A program made the position numbers and the translations under genes. 41,588 nt of DNA from assembly GCA_946478645.1 (NCBI GenBank), contig CAMLCW010000002.1, positions 1-41,588 of the forward strand, given 5' to 3'. This stretch comes from an uncultured Variovorax sp. (GTDB lineage: Bacteria > Pseudomonadota > Gammaproteobacteria > Burkholderiales > Burkholderiaceae). Below the pieces are notes generated by a model, which made no database searches, was not told the origin of the DNA, and saw only the letters and a program-made list of their open reading frames with translations. Positions 25,487 to 33,286 of the stretch are shown here, piece after piece (within the stretch, counting starts at the first letter, position 1; each line of letters starts with the position of its first letter).

Positions 25487-26448
25487 CCACGAACCCCTCC
25501 TTTGCCTCGGCCTCCGACACGCGCGAGCAGAAGCCGCAGCTGCGCGAACTCGCGCGCGACGTGTACGGCTACATCAGCGACTTCGACCCCAACTGCGGCT
25601 TCGTGGTGGCCGACGACCATGTGGTGCTGATCGACACGCGGCCCACGCCGCGCATGGCGCGCGACTTCCTCGCGGCCATCCGCAGCGTGACCGACAAGCC
25701 CGTCAAGCGCATCGTGCTCACGCACTACCACGCGGTGCGCGTGATGGGCGCGAGCGCCTTCGACGAGGTCGACCAGATCATCGCGAGCCAGGGCACGCTC
25801 GATTGGATCCGCACGCGCGGGCAGGCCGACTTCGACTCGGAGGTCGGCCGTTTTCCGCGCCTGTTCGCGGGTGTCGAAGAAATCCCCGGACTGACTTGGC
25901 CGACGCTGAGCTTCGAGCGCGCGATGAGCCTCTGGCTCGGCGGCGGCCGCGAGCTCCGGCTGATGGCGCTGGGCCGCGGCCATTCGGGCGGCGACACGGT
26001 GGCTTGGCTGCCCGACTGCGGCGTGCTGTTCTCGGGCGATGTGGTCGAGAACCATTGCGGCGTGTATGCCGGCGACGCCTACATCGGCGACTGGGCCGGG
26101 ACCTTGGACGCGGTCGCGGCCTTGCAGCCGCGCGTGCTGGTGCCGGGACGCGGCGCGGTGCTGCAGGGCGAAGCGGCCTGCGCCGAGGCGATCGGGCTCA
26201 CCAAGGCCTTTCTCTCGACGCTGCTCGAGAGCGTGCGCGCCGGCATGGCCGCGGGCGAAACCCTGAAGGGCTGCTTCGCGCGCGCGGAAGCCGCCATGAC
26301 GCCGCGCTTCGGCAACTGGCCGGTGTTCCAGCACGTGCTGCCCTTCGACGTCTCGCGCGCCTACGACGAGCTGCGCGGCATCGAGCATCCGGTGGTCTGG
26401 ACCGCCGAGCGCGACCGCGAACTCTGGCAGACGCTGCGCGGCGCCTGA
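25483..26448 (+). CDS. MBL-fold metallohydrolase with altered metal motif
   Basis: A 321-residue metallo-beta-lactamase-fold protein. The fold is clear: NCGFVVADDHVVLIDTR, IVLTHYHAVRVMG (80-89), GRGHSGGDTVAWLP and GVLFSGDVVENH. The canonical HxHxDH reads H81-Y-H83-A-V85-R86, so the Asp and third His are replaced by Val and Arg. Downstream His (GHSGGD) and Asp (FSGD) positions are kept. That should spare one metal site and weaken the second. Family members hydrolyse thioesters, lactones or other bonds; here a role on a pathway intermediate is inferred from the 4-base overlap with the DUF2783 gene. Its C-terminal region (250-321) is helical. Confidence 0.88.
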   Translation: MTTNPSFASASDTREQKPQLRELARDVYGYISDFDPNCGFVVADDHVVLIDTRPTPRMARDFLAAIRSVTDKPVKRIVLTHYHAVRVMGASAFDEVDQIIASQGTLDWIRTRGQADFDSEVGRFPRLFAGVEEIPGLTWPTLSFERAMSLWLGGGRELRLMALGRGHSGGDTVAWLPDCGVLFSGDVVENHCGVYAGDAYIGDWAGTLDAVAALQPRVLVPGRGAVLQGEAACAEAIGLTKAFLSTLLESVRAGMAAGETLKGCFARAEAAMTPRFGNWPVFQHVLPFDVSRAYDELRGIEHPVVWTAERDRELWQTLRGA

Positions 26449-26494
26449 TCCCCACGCATTTCCCACAACAAACCAAGCCACGGAGACAAGACAC

Positions 26495-27475
26495 ATGAAA
26501 AGACGCCACTTTCCCCTGCTCGCCGCAGCGCTCGCATTCGCGGGCGCCGCCCCTTTTGCCAACGCGCAGACCGCGGCCTATCCGAGCCAGCCCGTCAAAT
26601 GGATCGTTCCCTACGTGGCGGGCGGCGGCACCGACAATCTCGCGCGTGCGCTGGCCGAGGCGATGCAGCCGTCGCTGGGCCAGCCGCTCATCATCGACAA
26701 CCGGCCCGGCGCATCGACCAACATCGGCGTCTCGGTGCTGATGCAGGCCAAGCCCGATGGCTACACGATCATGCAGGCCGAGAACGCGGCGCTGCTGTTC
26801 AACGAGCACATGTTCGCCAAGCTGCCGTACAAGCCCGCGAGCGACTTCACCTACATCGGCACCATCGGCCGCTTTCCGGTGGCGCTGGTGGTGCACCCGG
26901 ACTTTCCCGCCAAGAACGTGGCCGAGTTCGTGCGCTACGTGAAGGCCAACCCCGACAAGGTCAACTACGCCTCGCCCGGCAACGGCTCGCCGCACCACAT
27001 GGCGATGGAGTTGTTCAAGCAGAAGGCCGGCATCAGCATCACGCACGTGCCCTACAAGGGCGCCGCGCCTGCGATGACCGACGTGATGGGCGGCCAGGTG
27101 CCGACGATGATGCTCGACCTGGCTTCGGGCCTGCCGATCATCAAGGCCGGCAAGGTGCGCGTGCTCGCGATCGCGCTGCCGCAGCGCGCCGGCGCCTTGC
27201 CCGCGGTGCCCACCTTTGCCGAGGCCGGCTTCAGCGACGTCAACGCCTATGCGTTCCACGGCCTCATCGGGCCGGCCGGCATGCCACCCGAAGCTGTGGC
27301 GCGGATCAACAGCGAGCTGCGCAAGGCGATGAAGGCGCCAAAGGTCGAGAAGCTGTTCGCCGACTTCGGCTTCGAGCCGCTGCCGGGCACGCCGCAGGAC
27401 TTCTACAAGCTCTCGCGCGCAGAGAGCGAGCGCTGGGGCAAGATCATCCAGGCGGCCGGGGTCAAGCTCGACTGA
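26495..27475 (+). CDS. Bug-family tripartite tricarboxylate transporter substrate-binding protein
   Basis: A 326-residue periplasmic solute-binding protein of the Bug/TctC family. A signal peptide ends at PFANAQ (about 20-25). Family landmarks are YPSQPVKWIVPYVAGGGTDNLARALAE (27-53 in outline), IIDNRPGASTNIG, HVPYKGAAPAMTDVMGGQV and GLIGPAGMPPEAVARIN. Bug proteins bind small carboxylates and feed TctAB membrane partners, which are not in this window. It is the last gene of the catabolic run, 46 bases after the MBL gene, with CACGGAGAC as ribosome-binding site. It probably captures the pathway substrate. It converges with azlD across 18 bases. Confidence 0.93.
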   Translation: MKRRHFPLLAAALAFAGAAPFANAQTAAYPSQPVKWIVPYVAGGGTDNLARALAEAMQPSLGQPLIIDNRPGASTNIGVSVLMQAKPDGYTIMQAENAALLFNEHMFAKLPYKPASDFTYIGTIGRFPVALVVHPDFPAKNVAEFVRYVKANPDKVNYASPGNGSPHHMAMELFKQKAGISITHVPYKGAAPAMTDVMGGQVPTMMLDLASGLPIIKAGKVRVLAIALPQRAGALPAVPTFAEAGFSDVNAYAFHGLIGPAGMPPEAVARINSELRKAMKAPKVEKLFADFGFEPLPGTPQDFYKLSRAESERWGKIIQAAGVKLD

Positions 27476-27493
27476 ACGCCACCCGGCACTCGC

Positions 27494-27832
27494 CTACCAC
27501 CCGAGGCCCAGGTGCAACGGCAGGTAGACGGCCATGCCCGCGAGCATCGTGCCGAGCACGCCACGGCGCCAGTAGAAGTACGCGGCGCCGACCACGGTGG
27601 CATAGAGGCGCGCATCGTGCAGCGTGGTGATCAGCTGGCCGTTGCTCATCACGATCTCGGGCGCGATCACGCCCGCGAGCGCGGCGACCGGCGCATAGTG
27701 CAGCGCGCGGTGCGCCCAGGCGGGCAGGCCCCAGGGCCGGTCGAGGATGAAGAAGAAGCAGCGCGTGAGCACCGTCACGCCGGCCAGGCCGACGATCACG
27801 GCCAGGGTCCAGAGATCAGTGGTGCCGCTCAC
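27494..27832 (-). CDS. azlD: AzlD family branched-chain amino acid exporter subunit
   Basis: A 112-residue small membrane protein with about four hydrophobic segments (TLAVIVGLAGVTVLTRCFFF, HYAPVAALAGVIAPEIV, LYATVVGAAYFYWR, LAGMAVYLPLHLGL). AzlD partners AzlC to form an exporter of branched-chain amino acids and analogues (as for B. subtilis AzlCD and BrnFE). The start is GTG at 27832 overlapping the azlC stop (GTGA), so expression follows azlC. No ATG in the first 40 codons fits the first helix. It is the last gene of the def operon. Confidence 0.9.
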   Translation of the reverse strand: MSGTTDLWTLAVIVGLAGVTVLTRCFFFILDRPWGLPAWAHRALHYAPVAALAGVIAPEIVMSNGQLITTLHDARLYATVVGAAYFYWRRGVLGTMLAGMAVYLPLHLGLGW

Positions 27833-28569
27833 TTGTCGTCCTCCGCCACCGGATCGAGCCCGATGCGCTTCTCGAGCCAGAAGCACAGCAGCACCGCCGC
27901 GCCGATCGCGGCCACGATGTTGAGCTTGAGCGGCAGCGCATAGGCGGCCACGGCCGTGGCGCTCGCGACCAGCGCCGCGAGCACGCGCAGCCGCGTGGTC
28001 GCCATCGAGCAGACGATCGCCACCAGGCTCAGCACGCCCGCGAAACCCAGGCCCCAATGCTGCGGAATGAGGTTGGCCAGCGCGATGCCGAGCAGGCTCA
28101 TGCCCATCCACGAACACCAGGTCACGAAGTAGTTGCCGGTGAGGTAGGCCTCCTGCGCCTTCTGCCCGTCGGCACCGAGCGCCGGCGCGGGATACTGCCG
28201 CGTGAAGAGCGCATAGCTGAGGTCGGCCGTGAGATAGCCGTGCAGCAGGCGGCGCCAGCGCGGCATGTGCATGAGGTACGGCCGCAGGTGCAGGCTGAAC
28301 ACCACGAAGCGCAGGTTGACGCAGAAGCCGGTGGCCAGGATCACCCAGGCCGGCGCGCCCGCCACGATCAGCGGAATGGCCGCCAGCTGCGAACTGCCGG
28401 CATACACCAGCAGCGTCATCGCCACCGCTTCGACCACGCTCATGCCCGACTTGACCATGGCCACCCCGGTCATGAGCCCCCACGCGCCGATGCCCAGCGC
28501 GGCCGACGACATGTGGCGGATGCCCGTGCGGAATTCCGGGCGCCGGCGAATGGCCGTGGACAGGAACAT
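27829..28569 (-). CDS. azlC: AzlC family branched-chain amino acid exporter subunit
   Basis: A 246-residue integral membrane protein with seven or eight helices, including ALGIGAWGLMTGVAM, VEAVAMTLLVYAGSSQLAAIPLI (in outline, the AzlC signature), NLRFVVFSLHLRPYL and FAGVLSLVAIVC. AzlC with AzlD exports branched-chain amino acids. The ATG at 28569 shares one base with the fmt stop (TGATG), an arrangement that favours translational re-initiation. An acidic C-terminus (DPVAEDDK) ends the protein. Linkage with def-fmt is discussed under findings. Confidence 0.92.
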   Translation of the reverse strand: MFLSTAIRRRPEFRTGIRHMSSAALGIGAWGLMTGVAMVKSGMSVVEAVAMTLLVYAGSSQLAAIPLIVAGAPAWVILATGFCVNLRFVVFSLHLRPYLMHMPRWRRLLHGYLTADLSYALFTRQYPAPALGADGQKAQEAYLTGNYFVTWCSWMGMSLLGIALANLIPQHWGLGFAGVLSLVAIVCSMATTRLRVLAALVASATAVAAYALPLKLNIVAAIGAAVLLCFWLEKRIGLDPVAEDDK

Positions 28570-29525
28570 CAGCCGAAGCGCTGCCCGGGCTTCAGGTCGA
28601 AGCCGCGCAGGAAGTCGGCCACGCCGAGGCGCTTGCCGCCCGGCCGCTGGAGCTCGGAAACCATGGCGACCGAGTCGCGCGCCGCCACGGCGACGCCATC
28701 GCCGGTCACGGCCAGGATCGTGCCCGGCGGCGCCGTCGCCGTCTCGCCGGGCACCGCGTCGGCGGCCCAGAGCTTGAGGATCTCGCCATCGAGCAGGCTG
28801 TTGGCACCGGGGAAAGGATCGAAGGCGCGGATGCGCCGCACGATCGCCTCGGCGGGCTGGTTCCAGTCGATCTGCGCTTCGTGCTTCTCGACCTTGTGGG
28901 CGTAGGTCACGCCCTCGGCCGGCTGCGGCGTGCGCACGAGTCGCCCGATGTCCGCGAGCGCCTGCACCACGAGGCGTCCGCCGAGCGCGGCCAGCCGGTC
29001 GTGCAGTTGCGCGGTGCTGTCGCTGCCGACATCGACGGCCTCGCGCAACAGCATGTCGCCGGTATCGAGCCCGGCGTCCATCTGCATGATCGTGATGCCG
29101 GTCTGCGCGTCGCCGGCTTCGATCGCGCGATGGATCGGCGCCGCGCCGCGCCAACGCGGCAGCAGGCTCGCATGGATGTTGAGGCAGCCGTGGCGCGGCA
29201 GGTCGAGCACCCATTGCGGCAGGATCAGCCCGTAGGCCGCGACGACCATCACGTCGGGCCGGGCGGCCAGCAGCGCCTCGCGCGCGGCCGCGGCATCGTC
29301 GGGGAATTTGCCGTCGAGCCGCAGGCTGCGCGGCTGCACCACGGGCCAGCCGTGCGCGACGGCGCACTGCTTCACCGGAGAGGCCTGCAGCTTCATGCCG
29401 CGTCCCGCGGGGCGGTCGGGCTGGCTCAGCACCAGCGGAATGTCATGGCCGGCCGCGGCGATCGCGTCGAGGGCGACGCGCGCAAACTCGGGCGTGCCCG
29501 CAAACGCGACCTTCAGCGGGGTCAA
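28569..29525 (-). CDS. fmt: Methionyl-tRNA formyltransferase
   Basis: A 318-residue enzyme that formylates initiator Met-tRNA using 10-formyl-THF. Signatures are [18 protein letters not shown] (4-21), [31 protein letters not shown], and the catalytic stretch [20 protein letters not shown] with [22 protein letters not shown]. The C-terminal OB-like domain begins around 205 and ends with [13 protein letters not shown]. No ATG is near the expected N-terminus; the TTG at 29525 overlaps the upstream stop (TTGA) and gives [10 protein letters not shown], so it is the probable start. It functions opposite to Def, encoded two genes upstream. Confidence 0.95.
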   Translation of the reverse strand: MTPLKVAFAGTPEFARVALDAIAAAGHDIPLVLSQPDRPAGRGMKLQASPVKQCAVAHGWPVVQPRSLRLDGKFPDDAAAAREALLAARPDVMVVAAYGLILPQWVLDLPRHGCLNIHASLLPRWRGAAPIHRAIEAGDAQTGITIMQMDAGLDTGDMLLREAVDVGSDSTAQLHDRLAALGGRLVVQALADIGRLVRTPQPAEGVTYAHKVEKHEAQIDWNQPAEAIVRRIRAFDPFPGANSLLDGEILKLWAADAVPGETATAPPGTILAVTGDGVAVAARDSVAMVSELQRPGGKRLGVADFLRGFDLKPGQRFG

Positions 29526-30028
29526 TCCCGGATCCGATCGAATTCGAGGTCGTCGCCCGTGTGCCAGCGGCGCACCACGCCGGTGGGATCGATGTAGATG
29601 TAGAGCATGCGGCGCTCGTTCACGGCCTTGTAGCGCCAGGTCCAGACCGCACCGTCGAACGAGCTCACACGGGTGATCTGGAACGGCCGGCCATAGAACG
29701 CGAGCACGTCGTTCTGGCGCCAGCGGTCGACCTGGATGTCTTGGCCGAAACGGGCCTCGCTGAGCACCTGCGTCACCGACACCACCTTGCCCGAAGCGTC
29801 GACGTCGATGTCGGTCACCTCGAAGCCCGCCGGCATGCGCGAATACTGCAGCCGCTCGCCACCGCCGGTGAGCGGATAGCGGCCGGTCGGCGGCCCGAGC
29901 CGCTGCAGGGTTTCGGCGGCGCTGGTGCCCGGTGCGATGCGGGTCGGCTCGCTGGCGCAGCCGGCCACCAGCAGCAGCGCGGCGGCCAGCAAGCCGGCGG
30001 CGGTTGCCAGGCGGCGCGTGCGCATCAT
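29522..30028 (-). CDS. Lipoprotein encoded between def and fmt (BamE/SmpA-like)
   Basis: A 168-residue predicted lipoprotein: [20 protein letters not shown] leads to VAGC (Cys24). The mature part has [20 protein letters not shown], which resembles the start of SmpA/OmlA (BamE) domains, then [11 protein letters not shown] and [25 protein letters not shown]. The last segment is the beta-strand pattern seen in betaproteobacterial SmpA-like lipoproteins. BamE helps the outer-membrane protein assembly machine; assignment to that complex is not proven, and a separate bamE may exist elsewhere. It overlaps def by 4 bases and fmt by 4 bases, so all three are coupled. Confidence 0.75.
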   Translation of the reverse strand: MMRTRRLATAAGLLAAALLLVAGCASEPTRIAPGTSAAETLQRLGPPTGRYPLTGGGERLQYSRMPAGFEVTDIDVDASGKVVSVTQVLSEARFGQDIQVDRWRQNDVLAFYGRPFQITRVSSFDGAVWTWRYKAVNERRMLYIYIDPTGVVRRWHTGDDLEFDRIRD

Positions 30029-30546
30029 GCCCGGCCCTCGCGCGATTCTTCGCGCTGCTGCTTGAGCAGCTTGCTCTTGATCCGGTTGCGCTTGAGCGGC
30101 GACAGGTACTCGACGAACACCTTGCCGAGCAGATGGTCGAGCTCGTGCTGGATGCACACCGCCAGCAGGCCTTCGGCCTCGATGGTGCGCATTTCGCCGT
30201 CGGCATCGAGCGCCTGCACCTTGACGGCGGTCGAGCGCTCCACGCCGTCATAGATACCGGGCACCGAGAGGCAGCCTTCCTCGTTGACCACCTTCTCGTC
30301 GCTGGCCCAGACGATCTCCGGATTGATCAGCACCAGCGGCTGGTCGCGGTCTTCAGAGACGTCGATCACCACCAGACGTTCGTGCACGTCGACCTGGGTG
30401 GCCGCCAGCCCGATACCATTGGCGTCGTACATGGTTTCGAGCATGTCGGCGACCAGGGCCTTGATGCGTGCATCGACGCCCTGGACGGGTTTCGCGACGG
30501 TGTGCAGCCGCTTGTCCGGGTAACTCAGAATGATTCGTTTGGCCAT
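30025..30546 (-). CDS. def: Peptide deformylase
   Basis: A 173-residue iron-dependent hydrolase that removes the formyl group from nascent proteins at the ribosome. The three defining motifs are complete: GIGLAATQ (residues 44-51), EEGCLSVP (88-95, metal Cys) and QHELDHLLG (about 133-141, two metal His and the catalytic Glu). The C-terminus ends in a basic helix ([18 protein letters not shown]), as in the type that docks on the ribosome. It is the first gene of the operon ending in azlD and is divergent from the LysM gene across 159 bases. Assignment is firm. Confidence 0.97.
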   Translation of the reverse strand: MAKRIILSYPDKRLHTVAKPVQGVDARIKALVADMLETMYDANGIGLAATQVDVHERLVVIDVSEDRDQPLVLINPEIVWASDEKVVNEEGCLSVPGIYDGVERSTAVKVQALDADGEMRTIEAEGLLAVCIQHELDHLLGKVFVEYLSPLKRNRIKSKLLKQQREESREGRA

Positions 30547-30671
30547 GAAAAACGTGGGAAGTTGTCGCTATTTTCGCCAATTCCGCGACGCCCCGCGCCC
30601 GGATCGGCTGAAAACGTTGCCCTGCCAAGGGGTTCCGGCGCAGAATTCGTAGCAAATTGTGAGATTCGTAT

Positions 30672-30692
30672 GTGCCCGGATACGTCGGGCAC
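30672..30692. promoter_or_regulatory. Hairpin in the leader of the LysM gene
   Basis: GTGCCCG (30672-30678) and CGGGCAC (30686-30692) form a perfect 7-bp stem with a 7-base loop, ending 13 bases before the ATG at 30706. It overlaps an alternative in-frame ATG at 30670. The rest of the 30547-30705 divergent gap has a loose TTGCCC/CAGAAT pair (30617-30622, 30641-30646) facing the LysM gene. Confidence 0.45.
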
Positions 30693-30705
30693 TCACCCTT
30701 CAGAC

Positions 30706-31920
30706 ATGAACAAGTTCCGAATCCCTGCCCCCCAGCCCGCGCATTTTCTCGGCCAGTTGGCTGCCATCGCGGTGCTCTGCGCAGGCGGTGCGGCATGGGC
30801 CCAGAACTACCCGATCACGGCCGAGCAGCGCGCCACGGCCCGGCAGACCGCGCAGACCGGCGTGCCGCTGGCCGAACTCTCGCCGAACGCGCCCGACGAG
30901 TACACGGTCAAGTCGGGCGATACGCTCTGGGCCATCTCGCGCCTTTACCTGCTGCGCCCCTGGCGCTGGCCCGAGCTCTGGGGCATGAACATCGACGAGA
31001 TCGCGAATCCGCACCGCATCTACCCGGGACAGGTGCTCTATCTCGACAAGACCGGCGGCCGCGCGCGCCTGAGCATGCGCCGCGGCGCGGGCGCAGGCGG
31101 CGACGGCGGCACGATCAAGCTCTCGCCGCGCACGCGATTCGATTCGCTGGCCGGCATGGCGCTGCCCACGCTGAACCCGAGCGTGATCGAGCCCTTCCTC
31201 AGCGAACCGATCGTGGTCGACGCCGACACGCTTCAGAAGGCGCCGCGCATCGTCGCGGGCAACGACAACCGCGTGCTGCTGTCGCGCGGCGACCGCGCCT
31301 ATGCGCGCGGCAATGCCGATACGCCACTGCTCGAGAAGCCCGGCCCGCTGCAGAGCTTCCGCGTGTTCCGCAGCGCCACGCCGCTCAAGGACCCCGGCAC
31401 GGGCGAGATCCTCGGCTACGAGGCGCAGTACCTCGGCAAGGCCCAGCTCCAGCGCGGCGAGACGACGACGGTCGAGACGGAAAAGGACAAGGACGTCATC
31501 ACCGTGGTGCCCGCCAGCATCGACATCGTCGCGTCGCGCGAGGAAATCCGCGCCGGCGACCGGCTGCTGCCGGAACCGCCGCGCCAGCTGCTGAGCTACG
31601 CGCCGCGCGCGCCCGCGACGCAGGTCGAGGGCCGCATCATCTCGGTCTACGGCAACGCGGTGCAGTTCGCGGCCCAGAACCAGGTGGTGGCGATCAACAA
31701 GGGCACGCGCGACGGCATCGACAGCGGCCATGTGCTGGCGATCCTGAAGAACGGCGAAACCATCCTCGACCGCACCGGCGAACGCAAGGAGACGCTCAAG
31801 CTTCCGAACGAACGCATCGGGCTCTTGATGGTGTTCCGTACCTTCGAGAAGGTCTCGTACGCGCTGGTGCTCGAGATTTCCGACACGCCCAAAGCCGGCG
31901 ACTTCCTCGTCAACCCCTAG
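30706..31920 (+). CDS. LysM-domain exported protein
   Basis: A 404-residue protein with a signal peptide ending near AAWAQ (about residue 33) and a LysM domain at 65-114 (EYTVKSGDTLWAISRLYLLRPWRW then ELWGMNIDEIANPHRIYPGQVLYL, shown in parts). LysM binds peptidoglycan, so the protein probably lies at the periplasmic cell wall. The remaining 290 residues are beta-rich with repeated strand-like segments (VEGRIISVYGNAVQFAAQNQ, INKGTRDGIDSGHVLAILKNG) and no catalytic motif. In betaproteobacteria this gene commonly lies between def and dprA, as here. The ATG at 30706 is chosen to give a short basic n-region. Function beyond wall binding is unknown. Confidence 0.88.
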   Translation: MNKFRIPAPQPAHFLGQLAAIAVLCAGGAAWAQNYPITAEQRATARQTAQTGVPLAELSPNAPDEYTVKSGDTLWAISRLYLLRPWRWPELWGMNIDEIANPHRIYPGQVLYLDKTGGRARLSMRRGAGAGGDGGTIKLSPRTRFDSLAGMALPTLNPSVIEPFLSEPIVVDADTLQKAPRIVAGNDNRVLLSRGDRAYARGNADTPLLEKPGPLQSFRVFRSATPLKDPGTGEILGYEAQYLGKAQLQRGETTTVETEKDKDVITVVPASIDIVASREEIRAGDRLLPEPPRQLLSYAPRAPATQVEGRIISVYGNAVQFAAQNQVVAINKGTRDGIDSGHVLAILKNGETILDRTGERKETLKLPNERIGLLMVFRTFEKVSYALVLEISDTPKAGDFLVNP

Positions 31921-31922
31921 GA

Positions 31923-31999
31923 TGGAACGCCCCCCGAAGCGCCTGCGACGCCTCCCCCCACTGGGGGGCGCACCCGGCGGCCCGGCAAAGCCGGTTCCA
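31923..31999. repeat. Folded GC-rich intergenic element after the LysM gene
   Basis: TGGAAC (31923-31928) and GTTCCA (31994-31999) bound the element. Inside are CCCCCC-ACT-GGGGGG (31954-31968) and CCGGC-AAA-GCCGG (31982-31994). It starts two bases after the LysM stop codon and could end that transcript. It also contains features common to short dispersed repeats of this group. The following 32000-32073 holds GGGTGCAC and nothing else recognised. Confidence 0.6.
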
Positions 32000-32073
32000 C
32001 GGGTGCACTGGCTTGGGCCTGCTGCGTGCGATGCGCAGCGGCAAACGCAGGGCGTCATGGCGCACTGAGAGGC

Positions 32074-33222
32074 GTGGACCGCGCAGAACTCGCAGGCTGG
32101 CTCCGGCTGTCGCTGACGGCAGGCATCGGCGATGGCGCCGCGCGGCGGCTGCTGGCGGCCTTCGGCCTGCCCGAGAACGTGTTCGCGCAGCGCCACGATG
32201 CGCTGCGCGAGGTGGTGACGCAGGCGCAGGCCGAGGCGTTGCTGCAGCCGCCCCAGGGGCTGCAGGCCCACGTCGACCAGGCCTGGCAATGGCTGCAGTC
32301 CGCGCCCGACGAGGGCATCACGCGGCGCGTGGTCACGCTCGGCGACGCGGCCTACCCCACCGCGCTGCTCGAGATGGCCGACCCGCCGCCGATGCTCTAC
32401 GTGATGGGCGCCGCGGCCTTCGACCTGAACCAGCTCGGGCACAGCATTGCCGTGGTGGGCAGCCGCAATCCCACGCCGCAAGGTGCAGCCAATGCGCGGG
32501 CCTTCGCGCGCGCGCTCGGCGAAGCGGGCCTGCCGGTGGTGTCGGGACTCGCGCTCGGCGTCGACGGTGCGGCCCACCTGGGCGCGCTCGACGCGGCCGG
32601 CGACGCGCCGCGGCTCGCCACGGTCGCGGTCGTCGGCACCGGCCTCGACCGCGTCTATCCGGCGCGGCACCGCGAGCTCGCGCAGCGCATCACGCGCCAG
32701 GGACTGATCGTGAGCGAACTCCCGCTCGGCACACCACCGCTGACGCAGAACTTCCCGCGGCGCAACCGCCTGATCGCCGGCCTCGCGCAAGGCACGCTGG
32801 TGGTCGAGGCCGCGCTGCAGTCGGGCTCGCTGATCACCGCGCGCCTCGCCTCCGAGCAAGGCAAGGAAGTGTTCGCGATCCCGGGCTCGATCCATTCGCC
32901 GCAGTCGCGCGGCTGCCATGCGCTGATCCGCCAGGGCGCCAAGCTGGTCGAATCGGTGCATGACATCCTCGAGGAACTGCCCGCGCCGCGCCTTGCGCAG
33001 ACGGCGGCCGGTGCTGGCCCGGGCACCGCCAGCGCCGATGCCGCCGACCCTGCGCATCCGCTGCTCGAGGCGCTGGGCTTCGATCCGGTGCACCTCGACG
33101 TGCTGAGTGCGCGCACCGGCTGGAGCGCGGCCGAGCTCCAGGCCCGGATGCTCGAACTCGAACTCGACGGACTGGTCGCGCGGTTGCCCGGCGGCCTGTT
33201 CCAGCGGACCGCATCGGCCTGA
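32074..33222 (+). CDS. dprA: DNA-processing protein DprA
   Basis: A 382-residue protein that loads RecA on incoming single-stranded DNA during natural transformation. An N-terminal SAM-like region is followed by the Rossmann-like DprA domain with VVGSRNPTPQG (127-137), SGLALGVDGAAHLGAL, TGLDRVYPARHREL, SELPLGTPPLTQNFPRRNRLIAGLA, LVVEAALQSGSLITA and PGSIHSPQSRGCHALIRQGA. A C-terminal winged-helix-like part follows (about 305-382). The start is uncertain: GTG at 32074 gives VDRAELAGWLRLSL-type family N-termini, whereas the ATG at 32026 lies inside repeat-like sequence. The gene is intact. Confidence 0.93.
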   Translation: MDRAELAGWLRLSLTAGIGDGAARRLLAAFGLPENVFAQRHDALREVVTQAQAEALLQPPQGLQAHVDQAWQWLQSAPDEGITRRVVTLGDAAYPTALLEMADPPPMLYVMGAAAFDLNQLGHSIAVVGSRNPTPQGAANARAFARALGEAGLPVVSGLALGVDGAAHLGALDAAGDAPRLATVAVVGTGLDRVYPARHRELAQRITRQGLIVSELPLGTPPLTQNFPRRNRLIAGLAQGTLVVEAALQSGSLITARLASEQGKEVFAIPGSIHSPQSRGCHALIRQGAKLVESVHDILEELPAPRLAQTAAGAGPGTASADAADPAHPLLEALGFDPVHLDVLSARTGWSAAELQARMLELELDGLVARLPGGLFQRTASA

Positions 33223-33249
33223 GCCTGCCGCCGGACCGGGCAAAAGCCC

Positions 33250-33280
33250 TTGCAGCCGCGCCACACGCATCGGCTATATT
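33250..33280 (+). promoter_or_regulatory. Candidate promoter of smg
   Basis: TTGCAG (33250-33255) and TATATT (33275-33280) are 19 bases apart, 6 bases before the smg ATG at 33287. If used, it would give a near-leaderless mRNA; alternatively smg is read from dprA. This is tentative. Confidence 0.3.
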
Positions 33281-33286
33281 GGCCCC

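Noticed and set aside
21854..27475. Biosynthetic or antibiotic-resistance locus because of the MBL-fold gene
   Set aside because: The MBL motif lacks the beta-lactamase ligand set and signal peptide, and its neighbours are catabolic.
30670..30705. Alternative upstream start for the LysM protein (MCPDTSGTHPSD extension)
   Set aside because: It would place polar residues before the signal peptide and overlaps a stable hairpin; the ATG at 30706 gives a normal signal peptide.
30700..33270. An 856-codon minus-strand open frame
   Set aside because: It covers the LysM gene and dprA antisense and has shadow composition only.
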